Source of the DNA: Juglans regia
Taxonomy: Eukaryota; Streptophyta; Magnoliopsida; Fagales; Juglandaceae
Direction of reading: 5' to 3'
Assembly: GCF_001411555.2 (NCBI RefSeq)
Contig: NC_049911.1
Location: 3,038,001-3,102,000 of the forward strand
DNA length: 64,000 bases
The notes below the pieces were generated by a model, which did no database searches, had not been told where the DNA came from, and was given only the letters and a program-made list of their open reading frames with translations. Within the stretch, counting starts at the first letter, position 1, and each line of letters starts with the position of its first letter. Positions 31,867 to 44,235 of this stretch are shown one piece after another. The translations under genes were made by a program, and so were the position numbers.

Positions 31867-34541
31867 TTAGGGTTGGTCATATCTGAAAGATCTTTCAAGG
31901 AGACCAGAGAGATTCAGTTTTAGGTCAAAAGTCAGCCTCTGAAGGATCAAAGACAACATCTTCACGTCTGACATGGCTCTATGAGCGGAACCAACCAACG
32001 GAATTTTATACGACTCTCGAAGGGCTTGCAATGAAACTCCAGAAACTTTCAAACCTGTAAACAAAATCATTATCAAGTCTTTAATACCTCCACAACAGCA
32101 TGTCATGGGACATAAACACGTTTCTAGATAGGAGAAAGATTGACCTTTGGACTTCATCATCTCACGTGCCAAAGGAAGCGTATCCACAAATAGCCAATCC
32201 AGAGGAACCTCTGTGGAACAGCGACTAAATTCTTTAAACAAAAAGGGTACATCAAAACAGCGAGCATTGTGAGCAACCCACAATACATATCCCCCAGGTT
32301 TTTGTCGGCTTCTGACATACTGCAGTAAGACTGGTATCAGGTCCTCCATCCTGCACAAAATTCACAACAGCACTTTAACTGACTTTACACAAGCCTGAAC
32401 TTTACCAAACAACAATAAGTAAAATAATGACATGATTTTGATAGATTGCCAATCACCTGACATGTATAAACAAGCAGTTCTCCAGTCTAAGTCGAAAATA
32501 AGATGAAAATAAATAACCATGCAAGTCCATAGTGACAGGCGATGGCAGCTAGCCTAAGTGGTAAACCCTCATTGGCAAAGGCCCAGAACCCTGAGTTCAA
32601 ATCCTCTCCTCAAGGTAACTCACTAACATCAAACCTCAGAGCCTTATAAAAGAGATTTAGCAACTTGAGAGACGTAAAGTGACAACTTACAGAGGCGATC
32701 TGAAAAAAATTAGATCAAACATTCGAATAAACTGCACATCATTTAGAACTATTAACCAACATCATGTCCTGAAATGTGGCTGCTAGGTTGGGGAAGGACC
32801 AGAGAAAATTGCCTAAGATAATACGAAGACAGACTAGTAAGATAATACAAAGACAGACTAGTGCTGTTCTTACTAAACTGAGTAATCATTACAGCATTGA
32901 AGTGCCTGGTTTCACCTTGCTGATTCCAAGCAACAAAATTTCCCTACCAGTAGAGCAATAAAAACATGAAAAATCTACATTAAAGAACCATATGCAAATA
33001 AGTTAAGAATAATGAAGCAAATCAAGAAAGAATTGATCAAACAAGTCAAACTATTATTTTCTCTTCTTTTTCGGTCAGTAAGTTGGCACACACACCCAAT
33101 GGGTCTTGAACCCACAACATCACCCAATAAGGGAAGAAAGAGTCATTCAAGGTAGAGCTCATCAGCTAAACTGGAGACTATACCCGTCAAAGTCACAGCT
33201 TTACTGCATTCACCAGAATGTTACAAAGGAAATAGAGATGGAAAACAATCAATTTCTAGCTAAACTAGACCTTCATATTCAAGTTTTTTTGTCACATATA
33301 TCATATAGGCATAACATTATTTTGGATTCTGGAATTTGAAGGCACCTTTCAATATTTCTAGTTTAGCATACCACCTAAGGATTTAGTATCGACTGGCAAC
33401 TCTGGTTATCATTCAAAACATCCTTCACGGTTGGTGAAAGATATAAAGGCTAGTTCAGTTGCACTTTACAGTCAATGCCTATGCACGTCCAGACACATAC
33501 ATAAACCAAGGTTCTTTCAAAGACTTGGCAGCCAAGCGAGAATTCCTAAAGAGGTTTTTTCTCCCCATGATGCAAAAACAAATTCATGACATGCACCAAA
33601 AAAATTAAAAGAAAAAAGAAAACAGGTTTAGAGACAATTAAATAAAGAAAAAAAAAATTTAGTTGCAAAAATCTTCACATAAACGGATAATAAGTGAAAT
33701 TCCACAATCATGCAAAGAAATGGTCTCAGACACAGACAAATAGAGAAGAGTTATCACCAAATTTCAATTGATTGCATATACCAAGACACACCATAAAAGC
33801 TGTGACATTTAATTCCTTTTTTCCAGAGTTGTCTTCAAATAACTAAATCATATAAACATATATGTCAATGATGCTGCATATCAAACAAATGGAATCCTTC
33901 GCCTCATAAGTAGAGACTTTAACTGGACAAACAACCCAAGGAAATAGAAAGCAAATAAATATAGAATACCTAGGAACATCAGGTCTGTTGACCTTACAGG
34001 TTGTAATGTGATGTATATGTGAATTAGACACATGGCGTTGAGGGTTTACAAGTGTCTGGAAAGTGCTGTTTTCACCTCCCTTAAGATCTTGAAGTGCAAT
34101 CTCAATGATCCGTTCCTTCTCTCTGCTTAAACCAGTAGTCTCAATATCGAAGACAATAACTGTCACAAGGTCAGCCAGGTCTTTATTTTCAGCAATCTTT
34201 TGTTGAATGTCAGAGTATTGAATTTTTTGGAATTGACTTGTCACTTTTTTATTTACATTGAATGGAACCGTTCCATCTAAAATTTCATTTCCAATGTTGC
34301 TTGGTTTGCTATGCTGGACGGTTTTGTTTTTTCCAGCATTTGAAGATACAGGTCTTCGTGACCATTTTTTATCGTGAGCTCTCTCAAGCCCATAGGTTTT
34401 GGGACCAATCAGCTTAAAGCTAGTACTGTTACCATCATTCCTACTCAAGCTGTGAAAGCTTTCCCTCCACACATTAGCTAAGTTGGGGATTCTGCATCTA
34501 GGAACTTGCAAGATGGAAAAGCACATGGAAGCTGTCCTCAT
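31867..34541 (-). CDS. DPD1: DEDDh 3'-5' exonuclease, DPD1-like (organelle DNA degradation)
   Basis: An exonuclease of the DnaQ/RNase T superfamily, closest by recollection to Arabidopsis DPD1, which degrades plastid and mitochondrial DNA in pollen and senescing leaves. Coding exons 34541-33970, 32350-32145 and 32054-31867 give 321 residues (DPD1 is about 316). Residues 1 to about 100 are Ser/Arg-rich, low in acidic residues and without a fold, as expected for an organelle transit peptide. Catalytic residues are visible: D132 and E134 in VFDIETTG, D224 in AHNARCFDVPF, and H284 and D289 in AHRAMSDV. The first intron is 1.6 kb and holds SINE-like sequence. The start codon follows TTGAATTCAG and the TATA box lies 1.4 kb upstream, so a 5' UTR intron is likely. 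Confidence 0.9.
32537..32700 (+). repeat. tRNA-derived SINE-like repeat in exonuclease intron 1
   Basis: An A-box-like TAGCCTAAGTGG at 32550-32561 and a B-box-like GAGTTCAAATCCT at 32593-32605, spaced as in a tRNA-type pol III promoter. There is no cloverleaf, so it is not a tRNA gene. The 3' border is unclear. A second B-box-like site (GGGTTCAAGACCC, minus strand, about 33101-33113) lies in the same intron. Confidence 0.4.
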
Positions 34542-35961
34542 CTGAATTCAAGAACTACAGCAAAGCAAGATTCGTATAGAGGTGAAGAATTCCACGTAAC
34601 ATAAAAAATTGGTTTTGACCTGTGGATGGAAAATGAAAGAAACAGATACAAGAATGAATGAATCTGGTTCAACCTCAAGCATTAGAGGAGCATAAAATAA
34701 TATGGTTCAATCAAGGAGGAGTGAGATACGTAAATGATAAACTCTGTAATTTAAATTTAAAAGTCCAAGATTTCAAATACCACACCACTTGATTTTCAAA
34801 GTATGACATTCTTTCTAAACTGGGGATTATCATCAAGAAAAAAAAAAAACTATCATCCAGAATAAAAAGCCATTTGAACTCTAAAATGGATATCATACAC
34901 CAATTACAGTGTGAATGCTACAGGATCGTTCCACCACTCAAGTCCCACAAAAACCAGAATGAAAAGGCCTTTCAATCAGACAAAGAAAGGGTACCTACAA
35001 AAATCATGAGCATACTTCCATAACGTACAACTTCACTAAGTAATTCCATCACAAATTTCAGCACAGTTAAATATTATATCCACTTCTACCTTAAACAACA
35101 ATCCTCCATTGCTAAATGAGAAAATGATACCCAAAAGCAAAACTTCGCCTTGTTGCTCATTTTGATATCTAAAGGCTTAAGAAAAAGGGAAGATATTTGG
35201 GCCCAAAGAAAATTAGCCCCATTGCATTTTAGTCGAAACCAACCTGGATTAAGATAAAAGATTTAATTTTGTTATCATTCCATGAGTATTCTTAGCAAAC
35301 AGGTAAGGGTAGAGGAGTGATCTAAACTCTAATATCTCAAATAACAATTAGAGAAACAGTCTGTAGTTACAAAACAGAAAATCAATGAATACTATTGATC
35401 AAATTTTGAAACCTTGTTCCCAACTACCACAAACCCGTTATTAATGACATGTTTAAACCAACCCTTGTCACAAAAGGTGATCCATTATCATAGAAACTAA
35501 AATGAAAACCAATCTATCCTCTGAAGAACAGTTACGTACTTAAAACTACGACAAATAAAACACCCCATTTTATTAAAATGAATTAAACTCAATGACCCAC
35601 GTATAATTGGCATATGAAGTGATCAAATTTAACAGAGCTAACTAATTTTTTAAAAGAAAACCAGTATTTCTTTTCTTTCTAAAACGCACGTCGCATACAA
35701 TCTGACACGGGCACATACAGAGAAGATGAGATTCCACCAAATTTATATTGTTCGGTTCAAGTTGGTTTATTTGCCTTTTCATAGAACAAAAACAGATACC
35801 GAAATCACATTCATTTCTAAGAAACCAAATATAGAAAAACATGTTCATAAAAATACGAAATGAAGATTAGAGAGAGAGAGAGAGAGAGAGATGGACATGC
35901 CTGGTAACTGTTTAGGATTGGAACATACAAAAAAGCGCATTAGCGCAAGATTCAAATGCGG
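34542..35961 (-). other. Presumed 5' UTR and leader intron of the exonuclease gene
   Basis: No coding. The interval lies between the start codon and the TATA box, includes a GA microsatellite at about 35871-35890, and otherwise looks like intron sequence. Confidence 0.45.
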
Positions 35962-35969
35962 TATTTATA
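35962..35969 (-). promoter_or_regulatory. TATA box of the DPD1-like gene
   Basis: TATAAATA on the minus strand, predicting transcription from about 35935 into a GA-rich leader. It is 1.4 kb from the start codon, which requires a leader intron. Confidence 0.4.
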
Positions 35970-35989
35970 GAATTAGAGACATAGAGAGA

Positions 35990-38422
35990 GTTTATTTCGG
36001 AAGACGTGTGGTATGGAGATTTTCAGATTGATAATTTTTGCGAGAGAGAAGAAAGTGCGACTGTGAGAAAATAAGAGAAGAAAAAATGTTAAAGAACCTT
36101 TTTTTATTTTATTTTTTGTGTTCCAGCCGAAACTCTCGGATCGGGCCCGGCCCCCGGTCCAGATTCATCTCCTCTCCGGTTTTTACCTATTGCCCGTCTC
36201 TCCGGTCTGTCCAATTAACGTTCCCAATTAAATTATTGCAAAAATCTCATTATTCCCGTGGAATTTTTTAATTATAATAATATAAAAATTATTAGATCCT
36301 CTTGCCTTAATAGATTAAAATGATAATAAATTTAATAAGTTTGTTCAATCACATACTAGAAGATAGCATGCCTCTTGTAAAATATTATTTAAATAATTAA
36401 ATTTACTTCTTTCAATATGTTTAAACTCATATATTTATAACAAAAAAATATAAAAATTATCCGAAGAAAACAAAATATTATAGTAAATATGTAATAAAGA
36501 TGAAAATGGTTGCTTGTATATTAGGATACCATGATGATTTTGTCTTGAAATGATCAACACCATTGATTATGCAGATCTCTAGGCCACAAAACTTGGTGCT
36601 CCACCGCTTGATAAAGTCAATATGTGTAACGTGAAGTTTTGCATCTCTCTCTCTCTCTGCTCCAAAAGAATTAAAGAATATATATACATATATATATATA
36701 TATATCTCTTTGCTTGAGATAGAAGGGTACGCAAGAAATTGGATTATGTGTTGATGCGGTAAAGTTATTGGGGAGAACAAGTATGTCAACTTTGTGTTTT
36801 GAATCTTTGATCTGATAGAAGATGAAGAAGTGGTGAGGAGATAAATGCATCCAAAGTGGGTGGCTAGGATCTAGTAACCATTATTTAGAGGGCTATAAAA
36901 GTCTTTTTAGGCATTGATAGTCAGATCAGATGAGATGGTTTTAGATAAAAGTTGAAAGTTAAATAAAATATTATTAAAATATTATTTTTTAATATTACCA
37001 TTTAAGTTGAATTATTTGTTATATTTTGTATAAAATTTAAAAAAAATTATAATAATAAGATAAAATGAAACAGTTTCTATATCCAAATAAGACGTTAGAA
37101 GGAAATTTGTTGCATTCTTTCATTTTCACATGCTATTGCTTCCCCCCACTCAATAACATTCCAAGGACATTGCGTGTAACTATTGAAGGAATCTTGCAAA
37201 AGATACTTTTGTCCCATTTTGTTTTGTTTTAGGCCACACAAGGATGAGATTTTATTGATTCTGCCAAAAATACAAAAATGGGGGTTCTTTTCCAATGTCA
37301 TTCGACTCATTCTTTTCAATTATTTGAATCTTATTAACGAGTTTCAAGCGAGTTTTACATACTCTCACTCTCGTCTTATGTTATATACGACACTCTCATC
37401 TTATTCTCATAATTCTATGCGAGATGTGATATTATTATATTTTTTTATTTTTTTAAATAACAAATTCAAAGAATGGTAGACGATGCCATATCAAAACAGC
37501 AATGGTAAATGGTACAAGACATTTTCATTTCATAAAGAGAAAAGCTCCCAACAGGTGAAAAATTATTTTTAACACAGGCCAATAAAATTTTGCCACATAA
37601 GACATCTAATAAATTTCTACCTACACTCAAGTATACCAAATTACTTGCTTCTCGTCCCTCTTCTCTCTCTCTCCCTCCCCACCCAACTGCAACTTTCCCT
37701 CTCTCTCTCTCTCTCTAAATTAAACAAATTAAGAATGTTATTGGCCTGTGTTAAAAATGATTTTTCACTGTTGGGAACTTTTCCCTTTCATAAATCATCT
37801 GCAATTTTAGAGGTTTTGTGCGCCAAATAAGAAGCAACAGCTACACTTAAAAACGAGAGAGATCCAGGCCCGTTTGACCTAATACATATGGACAATGTAC
37901 AGAAACATTTTCTTTGCAGACAGAGGCTTCGGCCCAAAATAAGTGCCCCCCTGGACCTCATGCCTGCAGCATTCAGTTTAAGAGAGCCTTGCACTGCAGT
38001 GCAGGATGCCTCTTTCACAGTTTTGAGTTCACAAAGTCAAGTTTGGCAACATTTCAAGCATCTTTCATTAACAATTTCCGCGCACCATATCAGAACCAAA
38101 CATACAGAACGGCACATATCGAAATGAAAGATCATATATACCATTACTTCCGAGAACATGTACATTATAATTAAAGATGTAATACCAAAGACAGGAATAT
38201 CATTCCCTAAACTCTAACTATATGACTCCCTATTTTCCTGACTATTCCATTCATATTCTTCTGTATTTGAAAAACCCAAATAAGATCAAAGGGGAATTTC
38301 GCTACAGTAAGCTAAAAGGACAACAAAAGGTATATGTGATGGTTGGTTGGTTGGTTGGTTAGGGTTTTTTTTTTTTTTTTCTGTTTTTTAATCTTATGCC
38401 CTTTGTGTTCTTTTTACTCCTT
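35990..38422. other. Intergenic between exonuclease promoter and GATA 3' end
   Basis: AT-rich sequence with one MITE (36911-37094), TA and CT microsatellites (about 36679-36705 and 37660-37716), and probably the GATA 3' UTR in its last few hundred bases. Short frames here show no family resemblance. Confidence 0.5.
36911..37094. repeat. A/T-rich MITE, copy 4
   Basis: Begins GCATTGATAGTCAGATCAGATGAG and closes TATATCCAAATAAGACG, with the shared core AAAATATTATTTTTTAATATTA. Confidence 0.55.
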
Positions 38423-39560
38423 TCAGGCAAAAACAGAGCCACTGGACAGTGCCATCAGAGACACGGCTGCTTGTTCTTCCTCCTTCAACTTCCTCCTCCT
38501 CTGCCACCTCTGTTTCTTCATCACTGATGGTGACCTTTGCAGCAACAAATCCTTACCCAACGCCATTAATTTCGTTTTCAAGGACACACTAAGGTCTCCG
38601 CCACCACCATTATCAACAGCTATAGCAGTGTACGTGGTTGTATCAGCAGCAGTGGGGGTGGTGCTAACAGAAGAAGTACCATGACAGTGTGACTTGTCTC
38701 TTTTCCTATATGATCCGTAGCTCAAACCCACCATAGAAATCCTCCTCTTCCTGTATCTGATCCCACAGGCGTTACATAATGACTGAAAAAAGAGAGAAAA
38801 ATACGAAGACATTAATCAAAAGGGTAGTAGTAACCCAATTCATCACCCAAAAATGAAACTACCTACATAAAGTGAAAAATAAACCCACGCAGAAATTATA
38901 TCACCCGATGAAAAATCGCAAAAAAAAAAAAAAAAGATGCAGAATGATATTTACCCATGTAGTGACCAAGAAAATAGGCCCAAAAATGCTTAGTATATTT
39001 ACAAAAAGCAACTGAAAGAGAGAGAGAATAACCAGAAGATAATAAACCCAGAACAAATCAAAGATCAAAATCAACTGCGTAATGATCGTTGGCTTAAAAG
39101 TAACAATGTCGATTGGAAGACAGCCAATGAAACACTTGACGCCCACGAGTCCAAATTAAAACCCCCAGGGAGAGAATGATAGAGACTAAAAAAGGAGAGA
39201 AACAGAGACTGAAAATCACAAACCAACGCGAAGAAATTAATCCATTAAGATAAATGAAAAACCGGGAAAATGAAATGAAGGAAAGAACCTTGGGCCCAGC
39301 AGGCCCCCCTCTCCACAAGGGGGTCTTCGTGGTCTTGCAATCGGCACAGCACTTCTTGTTCTCAGCCGTTATAGCCTCGGACAATGATTCCTGAATCATA
39401 ACCAACAATGGTGTCATAAATTCATACAAAAAACTCCCAAATAAAACCAGAGTACAACTTCGAAGTTTTATTTTTCTTTTGCTCTCTCATGGAAGCATTG
39501 AAGGTAGGTATAAATAGTTCTGAAACACACCACCTTTTCAATCCTATCCATCACGCCCAT
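38423..39560 (-). CDS. B-class GATA transcription factor (GATA15/16/17-like)
   Basis: A small plant GATA factor, nuclear, binding WGATAR sites. Relatives act in greening, germination and cytokinin or light responses. Three coding exons: 39560-39534, 39390-39289 and 38782-38423, giving 162 residues (Arabidopsis relatives are about 140-150). The start is MGVMDRIEK, whose nine-codon first exon is typical. The zinc finger is CADC-x18-CNAC (C24, C27, C46, C49), with the [21 protein letters not shown] core split by an intron, as in the family. The C-terminus EEEQAAVSLMALSSGSVFA corresponds to the LLM motif of B-GATAs, but here reads Ser-Leu-Met. A Thr/Ala stretch and a Gly run lie between. Subgroup is clear; the exact orthologue is not. 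Confidence 0.9.
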
Positions 39561-40532
39561 GAAACCCAGTTTCCCAAGAATTTGAAATTTCGCAGAGAGA
39601 GAGAGAGAGAGAAACAGAAACAATGGGCACTCAGCGCAAAACAGAGACTCTGGCACTCAGCGCAAAACAGAGAGAACGCTACATAAATAGGAACTGACAT
39701 GCAAAACGCACCCACAAAACACACACACACAGAGAAACCGACAGAGAGTGCACAGTGGATATGCACAAAACCCTAGCCTCTAGGGTTTTTCCTTTTCGGA
39801 ATGACGGAAATATCCTCTCGATCGGCAGAACATTTGGTGGCAGCACAACCGCCAAATTGTGGTGAGCGGCGGGGGCCACGTGTCAGCATGCACGGGTGGG
39901 GGTGTCATTTTTGTACTCGCCCGCCTACAAAAACATGTCAGACTCGCGATACATTACACGCTATGACCTAACCGTTATTGGTAAAATCTTGTGGCATTTT
40001 TTAAAAAGTCTTTCCCTTTCTGTTGAAGTCTGGATTAAATGATGTTTGTATCAAAAAGAAAGGAAATTGATGCAGGAAGAAGATGATAATTGTAGCCAAA
40101 ACTGCTTTAGAGTTGAGAGTCCTCAACGCATCGTTTTTGTTTTTGAGATGAGATGAACCCTCAAAATGGTTTAAAATGTACAGCAACACCATGAGATAGA
40201 CCACCCCACCACGCACACCACACTGCCCGCAGTAAGAGAGAGAGAGAGAGAGAGAGTTGGGGGTGGCCTCAAAAGCTCTTTCTCCAACGAAGCGGCAGAA
40301 TGAGTTGTACAGACCATACTCTTCAATTTAAGCCATGCAATCCCTCAAAAGACGAGCCTCCCTCCAAATCTCTCCCCCTCAAAAGCTGCAACTTTTCTGG
40401 GTAACACGAAATCATGCCAAAAATTGTTTCTTTCTTTGTATGCTTCTCCTTAACCAATGGACATGTCCCTATAGTTTTCATTCATTCATATATACACTGC
40501 TCTATGTTCTCACGATAGTCTTTCTCAATATT
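39561..40532. other. GATA gene leader and upstream region
   Basis: A CT-rich leader on the minus strand (GA run on plus at about 39595-39612), then ordinary intergenic sequence with a GA microsatellite at about 40230-40255. No further gene was recognised. Confidence 0.45.
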
Positions 40533-40533
40533 T

Positions 40534-41073
40534 AGAGCATTGGCAATATCTTAATCATAAGTCTAAATTTTGGCTATAATGTTAACTTTTAGTCATATTA
40601 TTAAATTTTAGCTAGATAAATCTACATTAGACTAATTATTTTAAAGTTAAAATAATAAATAATATAATATAACAATTTTTTTTAATTTTATAAATACACT
40701 TTATATTTAATTAATAATTTTATTTTTACTTAAAATGATTATTTTCAACTTCTTTTTTTCTTCGACTTAATTATTTAATAAATACTTACCATTTGGCTTG
40801 GAAAAAGACAGGAAAGAAACAACCGACGAAGAAAAAAGGTTGCTTGAGGGTTGAAGAGAGAGAAAATAATGAGAGAAAGAGAGAGAGGTTAATGAAAATA
40901 ATAAAATAGTCTTATAGAGGATGAATAGTGACTCGCCAACAATAGAGAGCTACCAAGAATTATTCAAGCGTTGAGCTTTGAACCATTAGCTAGTTTAATG
41001 TAGAGATTTTTTCTCACATATAGCTAAAGTTTAGACTTGCATTAACATTTGACTAGTCCATTGTCAATGTTCT
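40534..41073. repeat. Candidate TIR element (MITE-like), about 540 bp
   Basis: The left end AGAGCATTGGCAAT and the right end ATTGTCAATGTTCT are imperfect inverted copies, with AT-rich non-coding sequence between. No confident target duplication was found, so the superfamily is open. Confidence 0.4.
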
Positions 41074-41540
41074 AACTATCCACTTCTTTTGGTTTTTCAT
41101 TCGAAATCAAACTTTTAAAAAATAAATCTCTATGAACAAATGAATTGTTCTATTTAGCCAGTTCGGTTCTACTTTCCATTTGGTTACCAAGTGAAGGAGA
41201 GGAAAGAAACAACGAGAAAGATGGGCAAGAAGAAAGGATACAGATGCGAAATTCTTTTATCATTATTTTATAATCAATATACTTATGATACTTCATTAAT
41301 ATAATTTCGATTTTTCTTAATTATCCTTTACTTGTAATAGAGTTGTAAATTCGTTATAAACAGTTATAAACTTATTATTTTTAAGAAGACCTGTAGGCAA
41401 GTAGAAGATGAGATCACATAAAATGATGGAACATAACTTAAATTTCCCTCCAATTGCCTCCATTTGCATTGTATGGTGAAGCTTGATTGGCAATTTCAAG
41501 CAGAATTTAAAGTTATGCAGTAATTAGAGTGTGTGGTTTG

Positions 41541-41736
41541 TGTTTGGATAAACAGTTCAGATGAGATGAAATGAGATGTTTTGAATAGTAGTTGAATAAA
41601 ATATTGTTAGATGTAATTTTTTAGTATTATTTTTATTTTGAGATTTGAAAAAGTTACATTATTTATAATATTTTTGTATGAAAATTTGATAAAGTTGTAA
41701 CGATTAAATAAGATAATGAAGTTTGTGTATCCAAAC
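41541..41736. repeat. A/T-rich MITE, copy 5
   Basis: The best-bounded copy: GTTTGGATA at 41542-41550 and TATCCAAAC at 41728-41736 are perfect 9-bp inverted ends. The interior has AAAATATTGTTAGATG, TTGAGATTTGAAAAAGTT and ATTATTTATAATATTTTTGTA. Confidence 0.6.
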
Positions 41737-42034
41737 CCAGCCTTAATAACCAATCAAGGCTCCCACGTCTGAAGAAAAACCATTAAAATCCATTGAACTG
41801 ACCTTTACACAACCAATGGGCAAAATTGAAATCGCAATATAACCAAAATGATGAAGGGATGTCATTGCATACTAACTCTAAACAGTAAGTATTTCATGGC
41901 CAATGACATTACCTGGCTGATATTGGACCAACTTGTAGTTTGGCTTCCTCAATCCGCTCAAGTTTGAAGAGTTATTTTTTAATCAAATGAAGCTTTGCTA
42001 TAGCATTTTTTAGCTTCCTCTATGCACCTGTTCA

Positions 42035-43520
42035 AATTATAAGAAGCTTTTTTCTAATCAAATGAAGTTCAGTTATAACATCTTTGATGTTCATCCTTTC
42101 TTTGGGTTGCTCAACAGAACAACCAAGTCCAATCTCAAATATTGAAATCAAGCACTCTCGAACTTTGTATCTTCTTCAGTTGTTGTCTTTATGGGCATTG
42201 TTCATGTTCATCACTCCTCTTTCCCAAAAACAAAAAAAAAACCTGGATTTGCCATATCTACCACTTGTTTACACCAAGTTGCTTTGACATAAGAATGCAA
42301 GTTCAAAGTTCCTTCAAACATGTCATCGGTGGGTCTCTTCCTCGTAAACATTTCTAACAGGAGTATGCCGTAGCTGTACACATCGCCATATCTGGACAAC
42401 TTATTTCCCGTTCTGATGCCTAATGTTTCTCAGGACCTCAAACACGGCAACGAAACTCTCGGAAGCTCTGTAGCACAGAAGATCGAGAGCACCTTGACAA
42501 CAATTGTCGTTCTACCCTCATCAAGGATACCTTTATATACTGATCCAAAACTACCAACATCAACCAAATTAGCAGATGAGAACCCATCTGTAACTTTTAA
42601 GAGGCTTTGGTAAGATACATTCAAAAGTAGCATTCCTTAATAACTTGAAGTTGGTTATTTTCTCTCTTTTTTTCCTAAATCAAGAGACAAGCACAAAAAA
42701 CAATGTAGATGTGAGTCCTAGAGGACCCAAAAAGATAAAAGATTTGAGGTCGATTTCTTCATGAACTCTACAAAGTTGCATTTAGGCAAGTGCATCTGTG
42801 GTATTCCCTCCCCCACAAAGTTGATTGTTTCCTACTACTGAAGTTACACTTGAGTTTTTTTCAAAAACACCATGTATTGGCACCATACCCTCAAAATTCT
42901 TATAATAAAGATTCAAAATCTGCCACGAATTGGAATCCACAAAGAAATCTGGAGTTTTTCCTGAAAATTGTTCCGAGAAAGATCTAAGTTTTGAATTCCT
43001 TTTAAAGAACCAAAACTTGATGGAATGGTCCCTCTAGAGAAGTTTCCTGGCATGTATAGAAGCTCCAGCTTAACACAATTGCCAAGACTACTCGGAATTT
43101 CACTAGATAACAAGTTCTCCAACACATCCAACTGACCTAAAATTTGACAGATTTCCAACTTCCGACCCGTGAAAAAATTTAGGGACAAATCAAATAGATT
43201 GACAAGGATGAGAGAGCAATGATCTGAGGTGGAATGGTATGATTGAGATTATTCTAACACGATCAAAGACTGACATTTGCCTAGACTTGAAGGCAGGCTT
43301 CCCTGAAATTTATTAGGGCTAAGAGATATAGACTGGTAGTTGGAGTAATCGAGTTAGATTTCCCAGAGAGCTTGGAATGCTACCCGAGAGATGGCTTTCA
43401 TCTAATACTTTCACAACTTTTGTAATATTCCTTCCAACCGTTACAGGAAAAAACCATCTACAACAAAAATTGGAGAAAATAACAGTGATGCCAAAAAATT
43501 CATTTCTTCGAGTGCAATCC
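42035..43520 (-). pseudogene. LRR receptor-like kinase pseudogene (LRR-XII type)
   Basis: Minus-strand debris of a leucine-rich-repeat receptor kinase of the FLS2/EFR-like subfamily XII, whose members sense microbial molecules at the plasma membrane. LRR pieces (SGSIPSSLGNLTRL; LSSEIPSSLGNCVKLELLY; GTIPSSFGSLKGIQNLDLSRNNF) lie at about 43420-42930. The kinase N-lobe (VSYQSLLKVTDGFSSANL, then GSFGSVYKGIL) is at 42633-42430, and the C-lobe end (SRYGDVYSYGILLLEMFTRKRPTD; GLGCSVEQPKERMNIKDV) at 42399-42040. The membrane segment, the catalytic HRD loop and the DFG motif are missing: the N-lobe runs almost straight into the activation-segment end. Stops and frame changes are frequent. Confidence 0.85.
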
Positions 43521-44235
43521 AAGCCGAATGATAAAACAAGCTAAGGCACCCCGGAAGTGTTATTTATATCAATAATACTGGAAACTCTTTACCTTCAATG
43601 CGTTTTAGACAGCTTTTTGTATCAAACAAGTAAAAATGGTATACCCCACATAATACAATTTCAACCCGTACGGATACAGAAAAAAATCAACACGTACAGT
43701 ACTAAGGAACGGAAAATTCCAATATTTCCCCCCCCCTTGTACAACCTACAAGAGAGTTTTAGAGTGCAAAAATCACCCGACCCGACCTGACCTGACCTGA
43801 CACCAGACCGACTCCACTTCTATGGCAACTGAACCAATAAAATCAAATTATGACAGACTCAACATCAACTTTATTGGAGAGCCCAATCACCTGGGATAAC
43901 CGTTCCCCATATATAGAACCCTGGCTTCACATCCATGTTGCATCGATAAATCCCAGTTCATCATATATGATCCAAGTATCGTCCCCCCAACCAAAAATCC
44001 AGCCATTGCCGACACTTGGCCAGTCTGGCAACCCCAAAAAGCACGCCCGATACTTGACCAAAGAGGACCGACCCAAACACGACTAGACACCTGACCTGAC
44101 CCCAACTATTCTCGCACCACCAAATCCTGCTATAATTTAAAAAGAAATGATGTTGTGAGCATGGATACCGGCAAGAGCAAAAACAAATTGAATAAGAACA
44201 CACAGGACTAGTAAAACACCAATAAAAGGATACCT
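43521..44235. other. Spacer and importin 3' UTR region
   Basis: No coding was recognised. The part next to 44236 should be the importin 3' UTR. A short direct repeat CCTGACCTGACCTGACA is present at about 43785-43801, and an 8-base C run at about 43729. Confidence 0.45.

Noticed and set aside
36478..36789. 103-codon minus frame near a TA repeat
   Set aside because: Contains repeat-derived Ile/Tyr runs and no recognisable domain; no splice or promoter context.
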